Assembly: GCA_003427395.1 (NCBI GenBank) | Contig: BFEA01000020.1 | Location: 4,995,425 to 5,020,894 of the forward strand | Length of the DNA stretch: 25,470 nucleotides | Direction: 5' to 3' | Source: Chara braunii | Taxonomy: Eukaryota; Streptophyta; Charophyceae; Charales; Characeae | Shown here: positions 1-9,705 of the stretch, one piece after another | Position numbering within the stretch: position 1 is the first letter of the stretch | Layout: the number at the start of each line of letters is the position of its first letter | Notes under the pieces: model-generated | What the model was told of the DNA's origin: nothing | Seen by the model: the letters and a program-made list of their open reading frames with translations, nothing else | Databases searched by the model: none | Translations under genes and position numbers: made by a program

Positions 1-189
1 GCTGGTCGTCTGGAATGAACCAACGATATTCTTGAGCGAGATCGAAAATAATGGCACGCAAGAAGAGTGGGGGGGAGTCCGCAATAACGGGAGCTGAAGA
101 AGCCGGAGCCTAGGTCGCCATGGGGAAGGGAGATGGGTAAAGCAGGTGCAGACGGATATTGCACCACGATATCGAAATATGGAGAGTCG

Positions 190-600
190 AGGGCAAAGGG
201 AGGAGGAGGGGAGGAGGAGGCGGAGGAGGAAGAGGAGGAAGGAAGGATAAGATCGCGGCATACCTCTTTCGCGCGGAGCTGTTCACCGCTCCTTCGACTG
301 AAAAAACCGGTTCGACGCTTGGCGGCTTCCAGCATCAATTTAGAGCACCACGCTGCTCATGCTTCCCCTCTCTCTCTCTGTGTTTGTGTGTGTCTGGCAA
401 ACACAGCACCAATACACCCAAACCCACACTCACCCACGCACACACGCGCGCACACAAACATACGCACACAAGCATACGCACACACACACGCACGTCCGCA
501 TACAAGCATACGCAGACACACGCCCGCACGCACACACGCGCGTACGCGCGCGCACGACCATACGCACCCACGCACGCCCGGACACAAACACGCACGCACA
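190..600. repeat. Purine tract followed by imperfect CA/CGCA low-complexity tract
   Basis: About 196-245 is an almost pure G/A tract on the plus strand. About 400-600 is an imperfect CA array interrupted by CG and CGT steps. The open frames here on both strands give only His/Thr/Arg-rich or Cys/Val-rich peptides, as expected from reading a CA/GT repeat, so I call no gene. Positions 1-190 and 250-390 show nothing recognisable. Confidence 0.85.
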
Positions 601-1840
601 GAGGAGTCGGTGGGAATCCGACTACACAGTATGACACCATCAGGTGTTTTTTGTGGAACCGTGGATAGCCAACACGACCGCACACGCAGTGAGGCGATGG
701 AGGAGGCACAGCCGTGCACTTCAGCAAGTCGGCGGCGGGCCCTGCCGGTGCCGTTAGGCCGATTCTACATTGAGGAATAGTTGAGGATATCCCTGAAGTA
801 CGACGACCAGGAGGCCTAAACTATACTAGGACCATCCGGGCCGTTGGCCCAGTATTACCAGGCCGCCCGACAGACCGTGGAAGGACGTTGCGGGAAAGGT
901 GTCAGAAGCATTTCTACACGGTTGGCGGCCTGGAAACCGAACCGCTTTCCACGACTTTTCCAGAAAGGCCTTCCAACCGACTAGGGGGGGGGGCATGTTC
1001 TCCTGTGGAAAGAAGATGCCGAGCGGGCGTGGTCCAGCTGACGTTACGGCGGACCGTTTCATGGGCGGGCAAGCCCCCTCGGACATGCACTGCCCTGTCG
1101 CACGGTTTCGATGTGGGCCGTTGTGTGTCCTGGTCCAGCAACGGACGAATTTAGTGCACCGCAATCCCATCCCAACTTTCCTTTTTGGGGGGGGACCCTC
1201 CGACTTTTCCTTTTCGGGTATGTTTTGCTGTTTCCAGAGCTTTGGAAATACTTTGGCGGTGAGGTCCCACGGAAACCCGCCAAAGTCTTTGCGCCGTCTT
1301 TCCACCGCTTTTTATGGCCAACCAGTTTTTCCAGCCGCCGAGCAGTGGGGCCCACCCCTTACTCACCATTAATTTTTTTATTTTTATTTTTTTCTGTTCT
1401 TTCTACACTCTTCTCTCAAGTTCTGTTTCTTTACCTTCCATTACCTCCTCCTAAGACTATCTAGAGGGGACCCCTGCAAGCATAGTTTCCCTCTCTTTGT
1501 GAAGGGGAGATTTCATGTTGCCCCTTGCCCCCCTAATGGTTAGGGTATAGGGTTGGGGCCGCCAGTGGGGGTCTGGCTAACACAAAGACCGAGACCTGCC
1601 AGTAGTTGTGCCTCCCTTTCTCATCGTCCCCCAGCCTTCATCGAGTAGCAGCAGAGGCTATGGCCAACACTCTCTCACACACCAAACACAACCCACTCGC
1701 GCTGACACTCACACCCGTGTTGGTCATACCCTGCTAATACCGATCAGGGGTATCCAGAGGACTATCACAGTCCGTTGGCATATATTTCTTCTACAGAGAA
1801 GTTAATTTTTTTTGTCTACCTGATGTCGACTCGTGAAGCC
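601..1840. other. Unrecognised sequence, no supported gene
   Basis: Overlapping open frames of up to about 160 codons occur on both strands between 826 and 1464. None shows a domain, a sensible composition or a partner exon that I can identify. A short TTAGGG-like stretch near 1540-1556 is not an array. The region is probably old repeat or intergenic DNA. Confidence 0.5.
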
Positions 1841-1844
1841 CTGC

Positions 1845-2041
1845 ACTCTCCAGGAAGCTGTTTTGTGGAGAGTTCCGAGGACCACTCTCCACAAACCGTC
1901 GTGCACAGGCGGGGAAACCGAATTCACTCTCCACAACTTGTGTCGACGGTGTGGTGAGCCGTCTGACATGTTTTGCATTCGTCAAGTTTGTCGAGTAAGT
2001 GCAACCAGGCACCTACTCGCCAAACTTGGCCTATGGAGAGT
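1845..2041. repeat. Cluster of inverted repeats built on ACTCTCCA/TGGAGAGT
   Basis: ACTCTCC or its complement occurs at 1845, 1867, 1884, 1926 and 2035. The copies at 1862-1873 and 1884-1895 form a perfect 12-bp inverted repeat with a 10-nt loop. A second hairpin pairs 1984-2002 with 2009-2027: 17 of 19 positions pair around a 6-nt loop, starting AAGTTTG and ending CAAACTT. The cluster could be a foldback or MITE remnant, or a small hairpin RNA locus; the sequence does not decide. Confidence 0.6.
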
Positions 2042-2350
2042 AGTGCAATTAGCCCCTGAGTGGCATTGAGCAGAGAATGCTGATGTTCGTAGGAGGAGGG
2101 GACCGGAGGGGAGGCACAGTGACTGGCCCATCGAAGAAGCTCGGTCCTTATGCTACCGGTTGACCCCTGACCGGTATCGCCCACCTGCTGGTGGGTGCAG
2201 CTCCCTCATGTTCCCTCGTTGGAGGCTTGAGCACGGATGTGGCTGCTACGGGGTTTCCTGTAATACTATAATGACAATAAAAAAGGCCTGAAAGGCCGTC
2301 CTGTCCAGATTTGACAGGTAATTGAATTGGTTGGGTTAGCCTTTTTTTTT

Positions 2351-2361
2351 ATCAAATTTCA

Positions 2362-2397
<36 letters not shown>

Positions 2398-2411
2398 ATC
2401 AAATTTCATCT
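2351..2411. repeat. 14-bp direct repeat flanking a 33-nt poly(T) run
   Basis: ATCAAATTTCATCT occurs at 2351-2364 and again at 2398-2411. The sequence between is an unbroken T run (about 2364-2396) plus one G. The first copy is itself preceded by a run of nine Ts (2342-2350). It looks like a duplicated T(n)-ATCAAATTTCATC unit or a target-site duplication around a poly(T) remnant. It lies exactly at the 5' edge of the LINE-like sequence. Confidence 0.75.
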
Positions 2412-4026
2412 CCAAGTTCAATCACAGGCCAAGTCCCACTTCCCCTTGGGGGAGGAACCCCCTCTGGAGGCAGAGAAAATTGCACCAACCCCGGGGGAAG
2501 TGGCTGTCGTGGTCGCGGGGATGGATTCAGAGAGGAATGCAACTGCAACTGAAGTTGGAACTGTTGCAGTTACCCCGTCTCATATGGTGAGCGAAGTGGG
2601 AACTACAGGGGCTCCAGTAGATACTGCTTTAATTTCAACAGACCCAACCAGCACACCAAGGACAAGCACAGTGGTAGGTACAGACCAAAAAGGGGATACA
2701 AGTACCACAAGTACTACAAGTACCACACGGGCATGGCCACTGGGACCAACTAACGCTGGATTGTCGGACGAGGTGGGCACACTGGCACCCCTTTTCAGCT
2801 GTGGCCCAAAATGTTGAGCAGGATAAGACTGCTGAGGATCTTTCTCCTCAGGTGCAGTCAGACAAAGTTCCAACTGCGGGAAATCGGATAGCAGTTCTCA
2901 GGGATTCCGACATAGAATTGGGCACACATGACAACGCCAGCGGTCAGGATATCTTACCTAACAAGGAAGGACACACAAATAATCAGGAACATTCTCAGCT
3001 AATTGTTCGGGAAGGCAAGGCAAAGGAACAACAAGAGACCAGAAACATGGCATCAGGGGAGAGGAACCCTGCTCTCATTAGCCTCCAATTAGCATCAATT
3101 TCACAAAAGATTAGTGAGAGCACGCAAAACGCTATTCTGGTTCATAAAGAGAAGGGCGCTCAGCCTTATGTGCCAGCGGAGGACAAGGACCCCGTAGAAC
3201 TAAAGAAAACCATCCATGGGGGGCCTCAACAACCCCCAGAGGAGGGCATGGCAGAAATGGGCCATGACACGGATCCGGAAAACACCACCCCTCTGGGAAA
3301 TCAGAAGATTCAACACGGGAGGAAAGGCCTGATAAGGAAAAAAGAGGAAGGACAACATCCCCGGGTAAATCTGAAAAACAAATAGGGGGAAATTCCAACC
3401 GGAGAAGCAGGTTGTCTTCTACCAAACCTGTTGGGGTCAAGTATTTAGTGTCATTAATTTGTAGGAAAACACAGAATGGTATTTTGTTTCTCACATATGA
3501 AATGGGCACGAATCTAAAATACCTCACTCTCAGTCCCTTGGAAGGTAACCCCACACAGGCAGTAATGATGGCTAAGGTAAAGAACTACCTTTGCCTGAAC
3601 GCACCAGTGAGGACCATCCCCAACAAGGGGACGAGGAGAGGTACCAGAACGGGCAAAGGTGGTAACAAGGTGCAGTTAGTAATTGTTGTTTTCGATGTTC
3701 GCCCCAACAAAACAAATCTCGAACAAGTGGCTAAATCCAAAGGTATTTGGTGCCCACTTGAGTGGGTGAAGGGTGAGAACTTGTTTTATGCAAATATGGT
3801 ATATACTATTGAAGGAATTTCAGGCGACGTACTTATTGATTTTAACCTTCAATTGACAACAGATCATAATTTGTTTTCTGAAATTTTTGATAGAATGTTG
3901 TCAGTTTCCTGGCAGGGGGGTACCTTAGATCAAGGGGAGGACAGAAAAAAAAAATCCAGTCTTTCCTCCTCTCAGTTTAAGGTGGACACCCCTGCAATGG
4001 TCACCCTAGCAACACCCCTTTTTTGA
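2398..4026 (+). pseudogene. LINE ORF1-like region, frame-disrupted
   Basis: An open reading region runs through this interval but changes frame twice. Frame 1 is open to the stop at 2815-2817 and is Thr/Ser/Gly-rich. Frame 2 continues with a charged Gln/Glu/Lys-rich segment up to a stop at 3383-3385. Frame 1 is open again from just after a stop at 3265-3267 to the TGA at 4024-4026. The switch back to frame 1 is probably near 3300, where frame 1 begins a polar Glu/Arg/Lys segment. The C-terminal 200 residues look globular (YLVSLICRK, VQLVIVVFDVRP and WCPLEWVKGENLFYANMVYT). This fits the nucleic-acid-binding first ORF of LINEs, but no zinc knuckle or RRM is clear. I assign it from position and composition, not from a diagnostic motif. 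Confidence 0.55.
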
Positions 4027-4098
4027 GAAGGGGAATTCATTTTCATGTTCCCCCCTCAAATTTTTCCCTACTCCAAACTCCGGGGTCCTGTGTCAGCA

Positions 4099-4639
4099 AT
4101 GAATAAACTTAGGGTGGTCTCCTGGAACATACGAGGCCTGGGGGGATCTAATGACAGACATAAGTGGTCCAAATTCAAGTATTAGATCCACCAAAACAGA
4201 GCCCGGGTGGTACTCATTCAGGAAACCAAACTAAATGAAAACAAAATTGCAGACAATCTTTGGAGATGGCAAGGCCCTCAGTTTTGGGCCCCCGCAGATG
4301 GCACTAAGGGAGACATAGCTATTTTGTTTCACAAAGACCTCCAGCTAACGGTTGTGGATGATTTTACGGACTCTTTGGGTAGATGGGTATGGGTGACAAT
4401 TGATATAGGCAGTACGAAATGAACTTTTGTCTTTATTTATGCCCCAGTGGACAAGAACGAAAAGGCTCAAGTTTTTAAGATCCTCCCTAGAGTTCTCCCC
4501 ACTGCTCCCAACCTTGTGCTGGGGGGTGACTGAAATATGGTTATGGATCCAGTGTTAGACACGATAGTGGCAGACCGGTTTCGTAGAGACTCTTTGGCAT
4601 TAGGGGAGATGGATGAAACTATGGAGCTAATAAACCCAT
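4099..4639 (+). pseudogene. LINE ORF2 fragment: APE-type endonuclease domain with three stops
   Basis: From the ATG at 4099 one frame stays in register to 4639 and encodes the first about 180 residues of a LINE ORF2. Recognisable APE-family motifs appear in order: SWNIRGLGG (residues 8-16, catalytic Asn10), QETKL (Glu42), GDIAILFHKDL, FIYAPV (Tyr114) and GGD-stop-N (Asp144, Asn146). This domain nicks target DNA to prime reverse transcription. Stops lie at 4183-4185 (TAG), 4420-4422 (TGA) and 4531-4533 (TGA). The last falls where LINEs usually have the Trp of GDWN. There are no frameshifts in this part. The final SDH-type motif and all of the reverse transcriptase are missing because another repeat begins at about 4640. 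It is certainly non-functional. Confidence 0.85.
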
Positions 4640-5190
4640 TGTCGAGCGCATCGGTCCGGCACCGCACAGGGCAGCGCGGGACCCTCCCGGCCGCGTCACG
4701 CAGGAGTTGCTCTAAATCCTCTTCGCGAATACATGATGGAGCTTCCACAAGCCGCTCTGTTCGAGTGCGCCAGTCATACCTCTCGCGAGCCCCTACGACA
4801 GAATAGGGCCTACGCGAGGCACGACTTACCTCCACCTTACGGGAGTTGTCACCTCCCTTCGGTGGGCGTATCCCCGCCGAGCTACCAGTCCACAGTACGA
4901 AAGTTAATCGGCTGCAATCGCAGAGGTGGACCAGCCGAGGGCGTTTCTCGTTCGTTGTAGCATAGGGGGTACGCGCGGTATTACGCCTTTATCGAACCCG
5001 CACGCGAATCGACATCTTGGGGGGCTGAAGTCCCAAGCGCAACTCGTCGTCGGTCGACTAGGACGCAACCCACACACCATGCGCACACCACTCTAAAGAA
5101 CACAAACATAAAAACACACGCACATACGTACATATACAGAACGACACAAAACAAACAAACGTGACAATACTCCTAGCCCCTTAGTAGTCA
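4640..5190 (+). repeat. LTR-like dispersed repeat, copy 1, interrupting the LINE
   Basis: The sequence from CATTGTCGAGCGCATCGG (4637-4654) is shared with 18779-18796. Similarity continues patchily through GCGTTTCTCGTTCGTTGTAG-like and GTCGACTAGGACG-like blocks to CCTAGCCCCTTAGTAGTCA at 5172-5190. The element starts TG and ends CA, as LTRs do, and is about 551 bp. CCCAT precedes it (4635-4639) and recurs at 5192-5196, one base past the end, so a target duplication is possible but not clean. An internal hairpin pairs CCACC/GGTGG and GGGAG/CTCCC around TTGTCAC (4832-4865). It could be a solo LTR or a TRIM. No coding sequence is visible inside. Confidence 0.6.
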
Positions 5191-6420
5191 TCCCATAACT
5201 CTCCGATGCGGAAATCAGATAGGCGTCACGCGCGAGACTTAGTATAAAACCGTGCGGACGCATGGTTAACTTATATCGCCTCGCAATACAAGCATACGTA
5301 AGCAGTCGCAATGGTGTACTATGTAGTACCCATACTCATGCGCTCATCGTTAATCTCGAGGGTCGCATTCGACACTCAAGTGTCGACTGACACGCGCCTT
5401 GAGGGTTAATCTCTCGACTCTGGACAACCGTAAAGTGCGGTTGAGAACCACACCCTCTTCTGCACCCTGCGGAGAATGGGTGGTACACAGGTTCATACCT
5501 GTGGTGGCAATCGTCAATATGGCCCTGGAGACCCACTCCATCATCTAGGGTCTGGAGATAAGTCAAGGGGTTTGACTTTGACGGCTGCCACGAACTACAA
5601 CGTCCAACCATAAAACTCTAAAAAGCAAAGGATAACGGGGGATCTCCCTCTCCTCTCAAACGCATGATCTGTTTAACCCTTACGCGTGGTTCCAGTAGGC
5701 CCACACGAAAACATTCAAAACATATATATATCACATAAATATAAAGGGTTATTAATATTGGACGATCACTTCTCACAGTCACAGTGGGCCTCCTCTCAGG
5801 CATATATATATGCATGTGAGCGCAGACAGTCAAATTCAAAGTCCGAATCACTAAACATACCTGCAATTACATCAAAGATTCAACCAAAAGTCCATGCACT
5901 ACACGAGGTCAACTTCAACCTCCTTGCACTCACACCTCTTGCTTTTAGTCATACAAGTCTCATTCTTGTGCAATTCCTCAAAATAAAATACTCAGTACTT
6001 TTCTTTAAATGACCATTCAAATAAAGTCCGAGTGAAAATACAACAAAACAGTTCAAATCACAAGACTAAAGCCTTTAGGTTGAGTGGCAGGAGTGGATTG
6101 GAGTCGAATCGTAAACCGACGAATCGATAACCGACCTGTTATTAGTGATAACAGAAGATGATCCTTGTAGGATCAAGCTGAATCTAGCCTAAATCCTGAA
6201 TCAATCGATCAAGAAGACCTGTAACACAAGACATGTCAATCCTCAAGCTAAACTTACAAGTCCCTGGAGAATAATCCCCATATCACGATCTCACTCAAAA
6301 TCTTCCTAATTCACTACGCCTGAATCTACCGCTAAGCAATGCCCAAAGCAAAGGTAGACCCTGACATAATCTTCCCCATACTGAGTGGATCACCAGAATC
6401 GCCACCTGTCAAAATATAAT
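5191..6420. other. Unrecognised sequence with small palindromes
   Basis: No gene can be supported here. Short perfect inverted repeats lie at 5369-5386 (TCGACACT, 2-nt spacer) and 5486-5503 (CACAGGT, 4-nt loop TCAT). The LINE reading frame does not resume after the LTR-like repeat. Confidence 0.5.
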
Positions 6421-6424
6421 CTAT

Positions 6425-6740
6425 CTCCTTTAAATTAAGAAAATTTCGGCAGCGCTTCCCGTAGGAAAAGTGTCTTTCCATAATTTATATAAGCCTGAAT
6501 ATGAAAACAGAAATAACATTTAACTTTGCAAAGTCCAATTTTGTCTAACTCCCTGAATTAACAAAAAGTTGGGCAGCACTCCCTTTAGAAAAACAGACTG
6601 TCTATATTTTTACTAAGCCATATATGAACTTTGGACAAGTTGAACTTTGAAAAGTAAAAACGTTGACTAACTCCTTGGATTTGCAGAAATTTCGGCAGTG
6701 CTTCCCGTAGAGAAAGTGCCTTACAAAGATTTATACAAGA
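6425..6740 (+). repeat. Three tandem units of about 123 bp
   Basis: CTCCTTT/CTCCCTG/CTCCTTGG anchors lie at 6425, 6549 and 6671, giving periods of about 124 and 122. Each is followed by a TTCGGCAG(C/T)GCTTCCCGTAG-like block (variant in the middle copy: GGGCAGCACTCCCTTTAG). Units one and three are the most alike. Tandem repeats of this general look are known from untranslated regions of plant Ty3/gypsy elements, so a retroelement origin is plausible but not shown. Confidence 0.7.
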
Positions 6741-7032
6741 CCAAGTATAACAAAAGATCCCAGAAAATGCAGAAATTGACCTAAGTAAAAAAAAAACTTA
6801 GCTTAGAAAATGCAGGAATTGAAACTAACTCTTATTGCTCTAGCACGTGACGAGCGAGTGAAGCAACTACCTATCAAACTGAAAATCAGACTAAGCAGCA
6901 GCCTCACTCAGTCACATGCAGGCCAAACCACAAAGGTAAGTACTCTCACCATCCCCAAAGTCAACTTAGCAAACAATAGTTCATAGTCCCTCAATGATTT
7001 ATCCCTTTATACCCAACTTACATAGGGCATAA

Positions 7033-7701
7033 AGCTAAGCCACCCAAACTTATGGAACATGTCTAGCTCAGCCATGGAGTATACACAAATACAGGGCACA
7101 ACAACTTTTCTCTTCTTTGGGCATGTGACTAGGCTACCCTAGTCGCCCTGAACTGTTTAAGTATCCAAGATTATATAATTGTCTGCACTTAGTCTTTTGA
7201 GGTAGCATATAACTGAACCGACCATCTTCAACTCAAGATTCAGTCTGCCCCTTCGTACCACAAATTTATTCTTAATTAGTACTCTCTTCAGTTGGTGAAA
7301 GGTTATAGTCAGACCACTCAAACTTATGGAACCCTGTTTGACTAGCCTGTTCATAAGTAGTATAGTAATAAAATATATCCAAATTATAACCTTCTGGTTC
7401 CAGCATGTGCGAGGCGTTGGACCAAGACCACCCAAACTTATGGAACATGTCTTGGTCCTCAACCTGGTTCATTTATCTCAAAGCCAAAAACAGAAAGAAA
7501 CTGAAGGAAACCCAAAGTAAACAAGGCGACCAAGCCACCCAAACTTATGGAACATGCTTGGTCCCTGAAAAGCCATTCACAATCAGCCCTCACAAGTCAG
7601 AGCAACCAGACCACCCAAACTTATGGAACATGTCTGGCTCTCCAAGCAATTCAAAAGTAAACATAGCACTGAGCCTTCCCAAACTTATGGAACTAGTCCA
7701 G
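7033..7701 (+). repeat. Six dispersed hairpins with a conserved loop and unit-specific stems
   Basis: A core containing CAAACTTATGGAAC starts at 7045, 7319, 7433, 7540, 7616 and 7680. Each core is flanked by complementary arms, and the arms differ between copies: AGCTA/TAGCT (7033-7068), TAGTCAGA/TTTGACTA (7306-7344, one G-T), GGACCAAGA/TCTTGGTCC (7419-7458), GACCAAGC/GCTTGGTC (7528-7563), and GAGC-aac-CAGA/TCTGGCTC (7600-7640). Copy six pairs only CTG/CAG reliably. Spacing shrinks from 274 to 64 bp. Stop codons and frame differences between copies argue against coding. The function is unknown; an RNA hairpin array or protein-binding loops are possible. Confidence 0.8.
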
Positions 7702-7897
7702 CCCTTGATTGACCCAGTCAAACCTCATGCACTGCCTTTCTCCCACCCTTCCCCCAGATGCAATCCCACAATCTGCTTTCAGTCAAACAATGAAACTGAA
7801 ACTGACATTATACATACATCCCTTTTACTTAGTCTGGTTATGTCCTGAACGCCAAAATGAAAGTCGGCGTAGAGGGGCATGCAACATACTCAGTCAA

Positions 7898-7912
7898 GTA
7901 TAAAAAGGGATA
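7898..7912 (+). promoter_or_regulatory. TATA-box-like site, possibly in a retroelement LTR
   Basis: TATAAAAAGGG lies at about 7899-7909 in a mixed-composition setting. About 110 bp downstream is GCTCCAACAATTGGTGGGA, which resembles an LTR end (CA) followed by TTGG. I could not fit the following bases to a tRNA 3' end, so a primer-binding site is not established. The promoter is an inference from sequence only. Confidence 0.35.
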
Positions 7913-8014
7913 TAGATAGGGGCTATAACTAGGTTTATAGAGGGAGATGGGTGGTTACCTCTCAGTTCCCTGCCTCCAGAACTCCTCCCGAGTTCGGGCA
8001 GAGCTCCAACAATT

Positions 8015-9040
8015 GGTGGGATGACTCCCGACAGAGTCTTGCTGCGGTCCTACGCGTTGCAATCCCGCCTGCCGCCTTCCTCTCAGAACCTACAGACTAG
8101 ACTTGGAGTAAGAAGGGCAGGAGGAGATAGATTTGGGACTCCAAGATCCAAGAGGGGTGCACTCAGACTCACATGAGAGGGCCTTGGTTCCTTGATGCAC
8201 CTGAGGGCCCCGCAATGGTGACCAAGTAACAACCGCTTGGTCAAGTCAAACTGTCGAACTCAACCCACCTGACGAATCCCCAATTCGTAGCAATAGCCCC
8301 CAACCTATCGTAGCAGCCTTAGCAATTTTGTCTTTGGCACCAGTCTATTTCCTCTTGCTTTCCTGGTTGGTGGGGCAGTATACCGACCAACAGCTAAGCA
8401 TGTAATCCTCGCAGTTAGCTTGTTGTTGCACAGACTGATAGAAGAAGGCACTTTAGCCATTCGTCCGATCTGCTATCCCTGCGATAGACTCGCTGCAGAC
8501 TTGCTTCCTCGTCACTCCGTTTAAGGTACTGGGCAACACTTAGTATCAGCAGATAAGCTTTACAATTATACTTAGTGCTGCTTCACACGGCAGGGTGGGC
8601 AACATATCAGCAAGGGAGCTCCCAAGCCCCTCGGTCACCCTGCATCACTAGGTAGGTACTTTGACTCCTTAGTGACGACGCATAGCAACCTGTAGTGGTC
8701 TGTGCACAGTCACACGAACCAGCAGTGTGCCCAGTCAAACGGACCAGCAATCGAAAATTGTAGACAAAAAGTTATTTCAACAACAAGCTGTCCTAACCCT
8801 CAACAACGCTGGCCTTGACAGCCACGACAATAACCTGCTACGACCACACTAGCAGGCTCTTGGGCAGCTCCAACTTACGACCGTACTGCAGGTTATTCCT
8901 TCAACTGCGTCTGGCCATACCAACAACACCTCTATTCGGACACAGTAATAGCGCTTCAGGTCTTCAGCTCCCGTGGAATGAGTTCTCTGCCAATCACTAC
9001 TATCAGTCACGATGGCGAAAATCCTCGACTACTCCACAAC
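8015..9040. other. Unrecognised sequence
   Basis: No gene, RNA or clear repeat can be supported. An open frame of 124 codons at 8815-9189 has no recognisable motif, and palindromes cross its 3' part. Confidence 0.5.
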
Positions 9041-9051
9041 CCATTGTTGGA

Positions 9052-9077
9052 CCAAATACCCTTACAAGGGTATTTGG
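9052..9077. repeat. Near-perfect 26-bp palindrome
   Basis: CCAAATACCCTT (9052-9063) and AAGGGTATTTGG (9066-9077) are exact reverse complements separated by AC. A second palindrome, GGCACGTGCC (9169-9178), is flanked by CATCAC and GTGATG about 90 bp downstream. Confidence 0.85.
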
Positions 9078-9532
9078 CCATGATTTTACAAACGATAGGT
9101 CGACCATGCCGACAGCCTTGAGAGGCGAGTCTGAGCTTAGAATGTCGTATGAGCTCACGCATCACTGTGGCACGTGCCGTGATGATTAGGATCGACACTA
9201 ATACCCTTCGACCAGGGAGGTTGAGGGGTTGATCTGGTTACTGTCATGATGGGGCACATCTAAGACACGTAGGTGACAGCATTGCTCGGCCGCAGATACT
9301 CGGCGCACCGACATTCACTTGGTATAGTGTCACCCTACCCGCCGCCTGGGAATTTTTCCCTGCGGGGATTCGCTACGATGCCGCCTTAAGTAAGTACCGG
9401 GCCTTCGGACCTTCCGGGCGAACAAAGTGTCCGACGGGTCACACACACACACTCAAGCCAACTCTTAGTCGGACAGAAAAACACGAACCAACAAGCATAC
9501 ACACACGAAACTAGGAATGGACCCGATCCACT

Positions 9533-9551
9533 AGTGGGGCTAGGCCCCACT
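9533..9551. repeat. 8-bp perfect hairpin with 3-nt loop
   Basis: AGTGGGGC (9533-9540), TAG, GCCCCACT (9544-9551). It lies about 40 bp before the tRNA-like segment. Confidence 0.7.
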
Positions 9552-9591
9552 GCTGCACTTATACAAGAGTTGGTCCTTTTTTATTGGAAAA

Positions 9592-9682
9592 TGGGAGTTA
9601 GCTCAGTAGGTTCGAGCTTCTGTTATCATGCCACAGACTCAGGGATCGAGTCCACCCGACCCTGAACCGTTTTTTTTTTTTT
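9592..9682 (+). ncRNA. tRNA-like segment (tRNA pseudogene or SINE head) with T-run terminator
   Basis: A Pol III A box is present as TAGCTCAGTAGG (9599-9610) and a near-consensus B box as GGATCGAGTCC (9643-9653). The D stem pairs GCTC (9601-9604) with GAGC (9614-9617). The anticodon-like stem pairs TCTGT (9619-9623) with ACAGA (9633-9637) around a 9-nt loop, two longer than normal. The acceptor stem does not close. A run of about 13 Ts at 9670-9682 could terminate Pol III. This is a tRNA-derived remnant or SINE head, not a functional tRNA. Confidence 0.55.
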
Positions 9683-9705
9683 GGAAGACTCGATTTTTAT
9701 TCCCC

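Larger units (their letters stand above)
2398..4639 (+). mobile_element. Truncated, decayed LINE (non-LTR retrotransposon)
   Basis: This interval carries an ORF1-like reading region followed, after about 70 bases, by the start of an ORF2 apurinic-type (APE) endonuclease. That is the normal order in L1-like LINEs. The endonuclease is interrupted by three stops and the element stops at about 4639, where the sequence switches to a repeat seen again at 18782. The reverse transcriptase and the end of the endonuclease are absent. The 5' edge abuts the poly(T)/direct-repeat structure at 2351-2411. The identification rests on the endonuclease motifs; the exact clade is not determined. Confidence 0.8.

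Noticed and set aside
133-780. Overlapping open frames giving His/Thr/Arg-rich or Cys/Val-rich peptides
   Set aside because: They read through GA and CA/GT simple repeats on both strands, so composition explains them.
826-1305. 159-codon minus-strand frame
   Set aside because: Overlapped by equally long frames on the other strand, with no motif; likely chance in a GC-rich stretch.
1530-1560. Telomere-like GGTTAGGGTATAGGGTTGGGG words
   Set aside because: Only one degenerate stretch, with no tandem array.
7033-7701. CRISPR array, because of regularly repeated 20-25 bp words
   Set aside because: Spacing is irregular (64-274 bp), arms vary with each copy, and the setting is eukaryotic.
8001-8040. 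LTR end plus primer-binding site at CAACAATTGGTGGGATGA
   Set aside because: The bases after TGG do not fit the T-arm complement of a tRNA, so only a weak LTR suspicion remains.
9220-9470. Third copy of the LTR-like repeat
   Set aside because: Only short words such as CCTGCGGGGAT and ACACACACAC resemble it; no alignment across the element could be made by eye.
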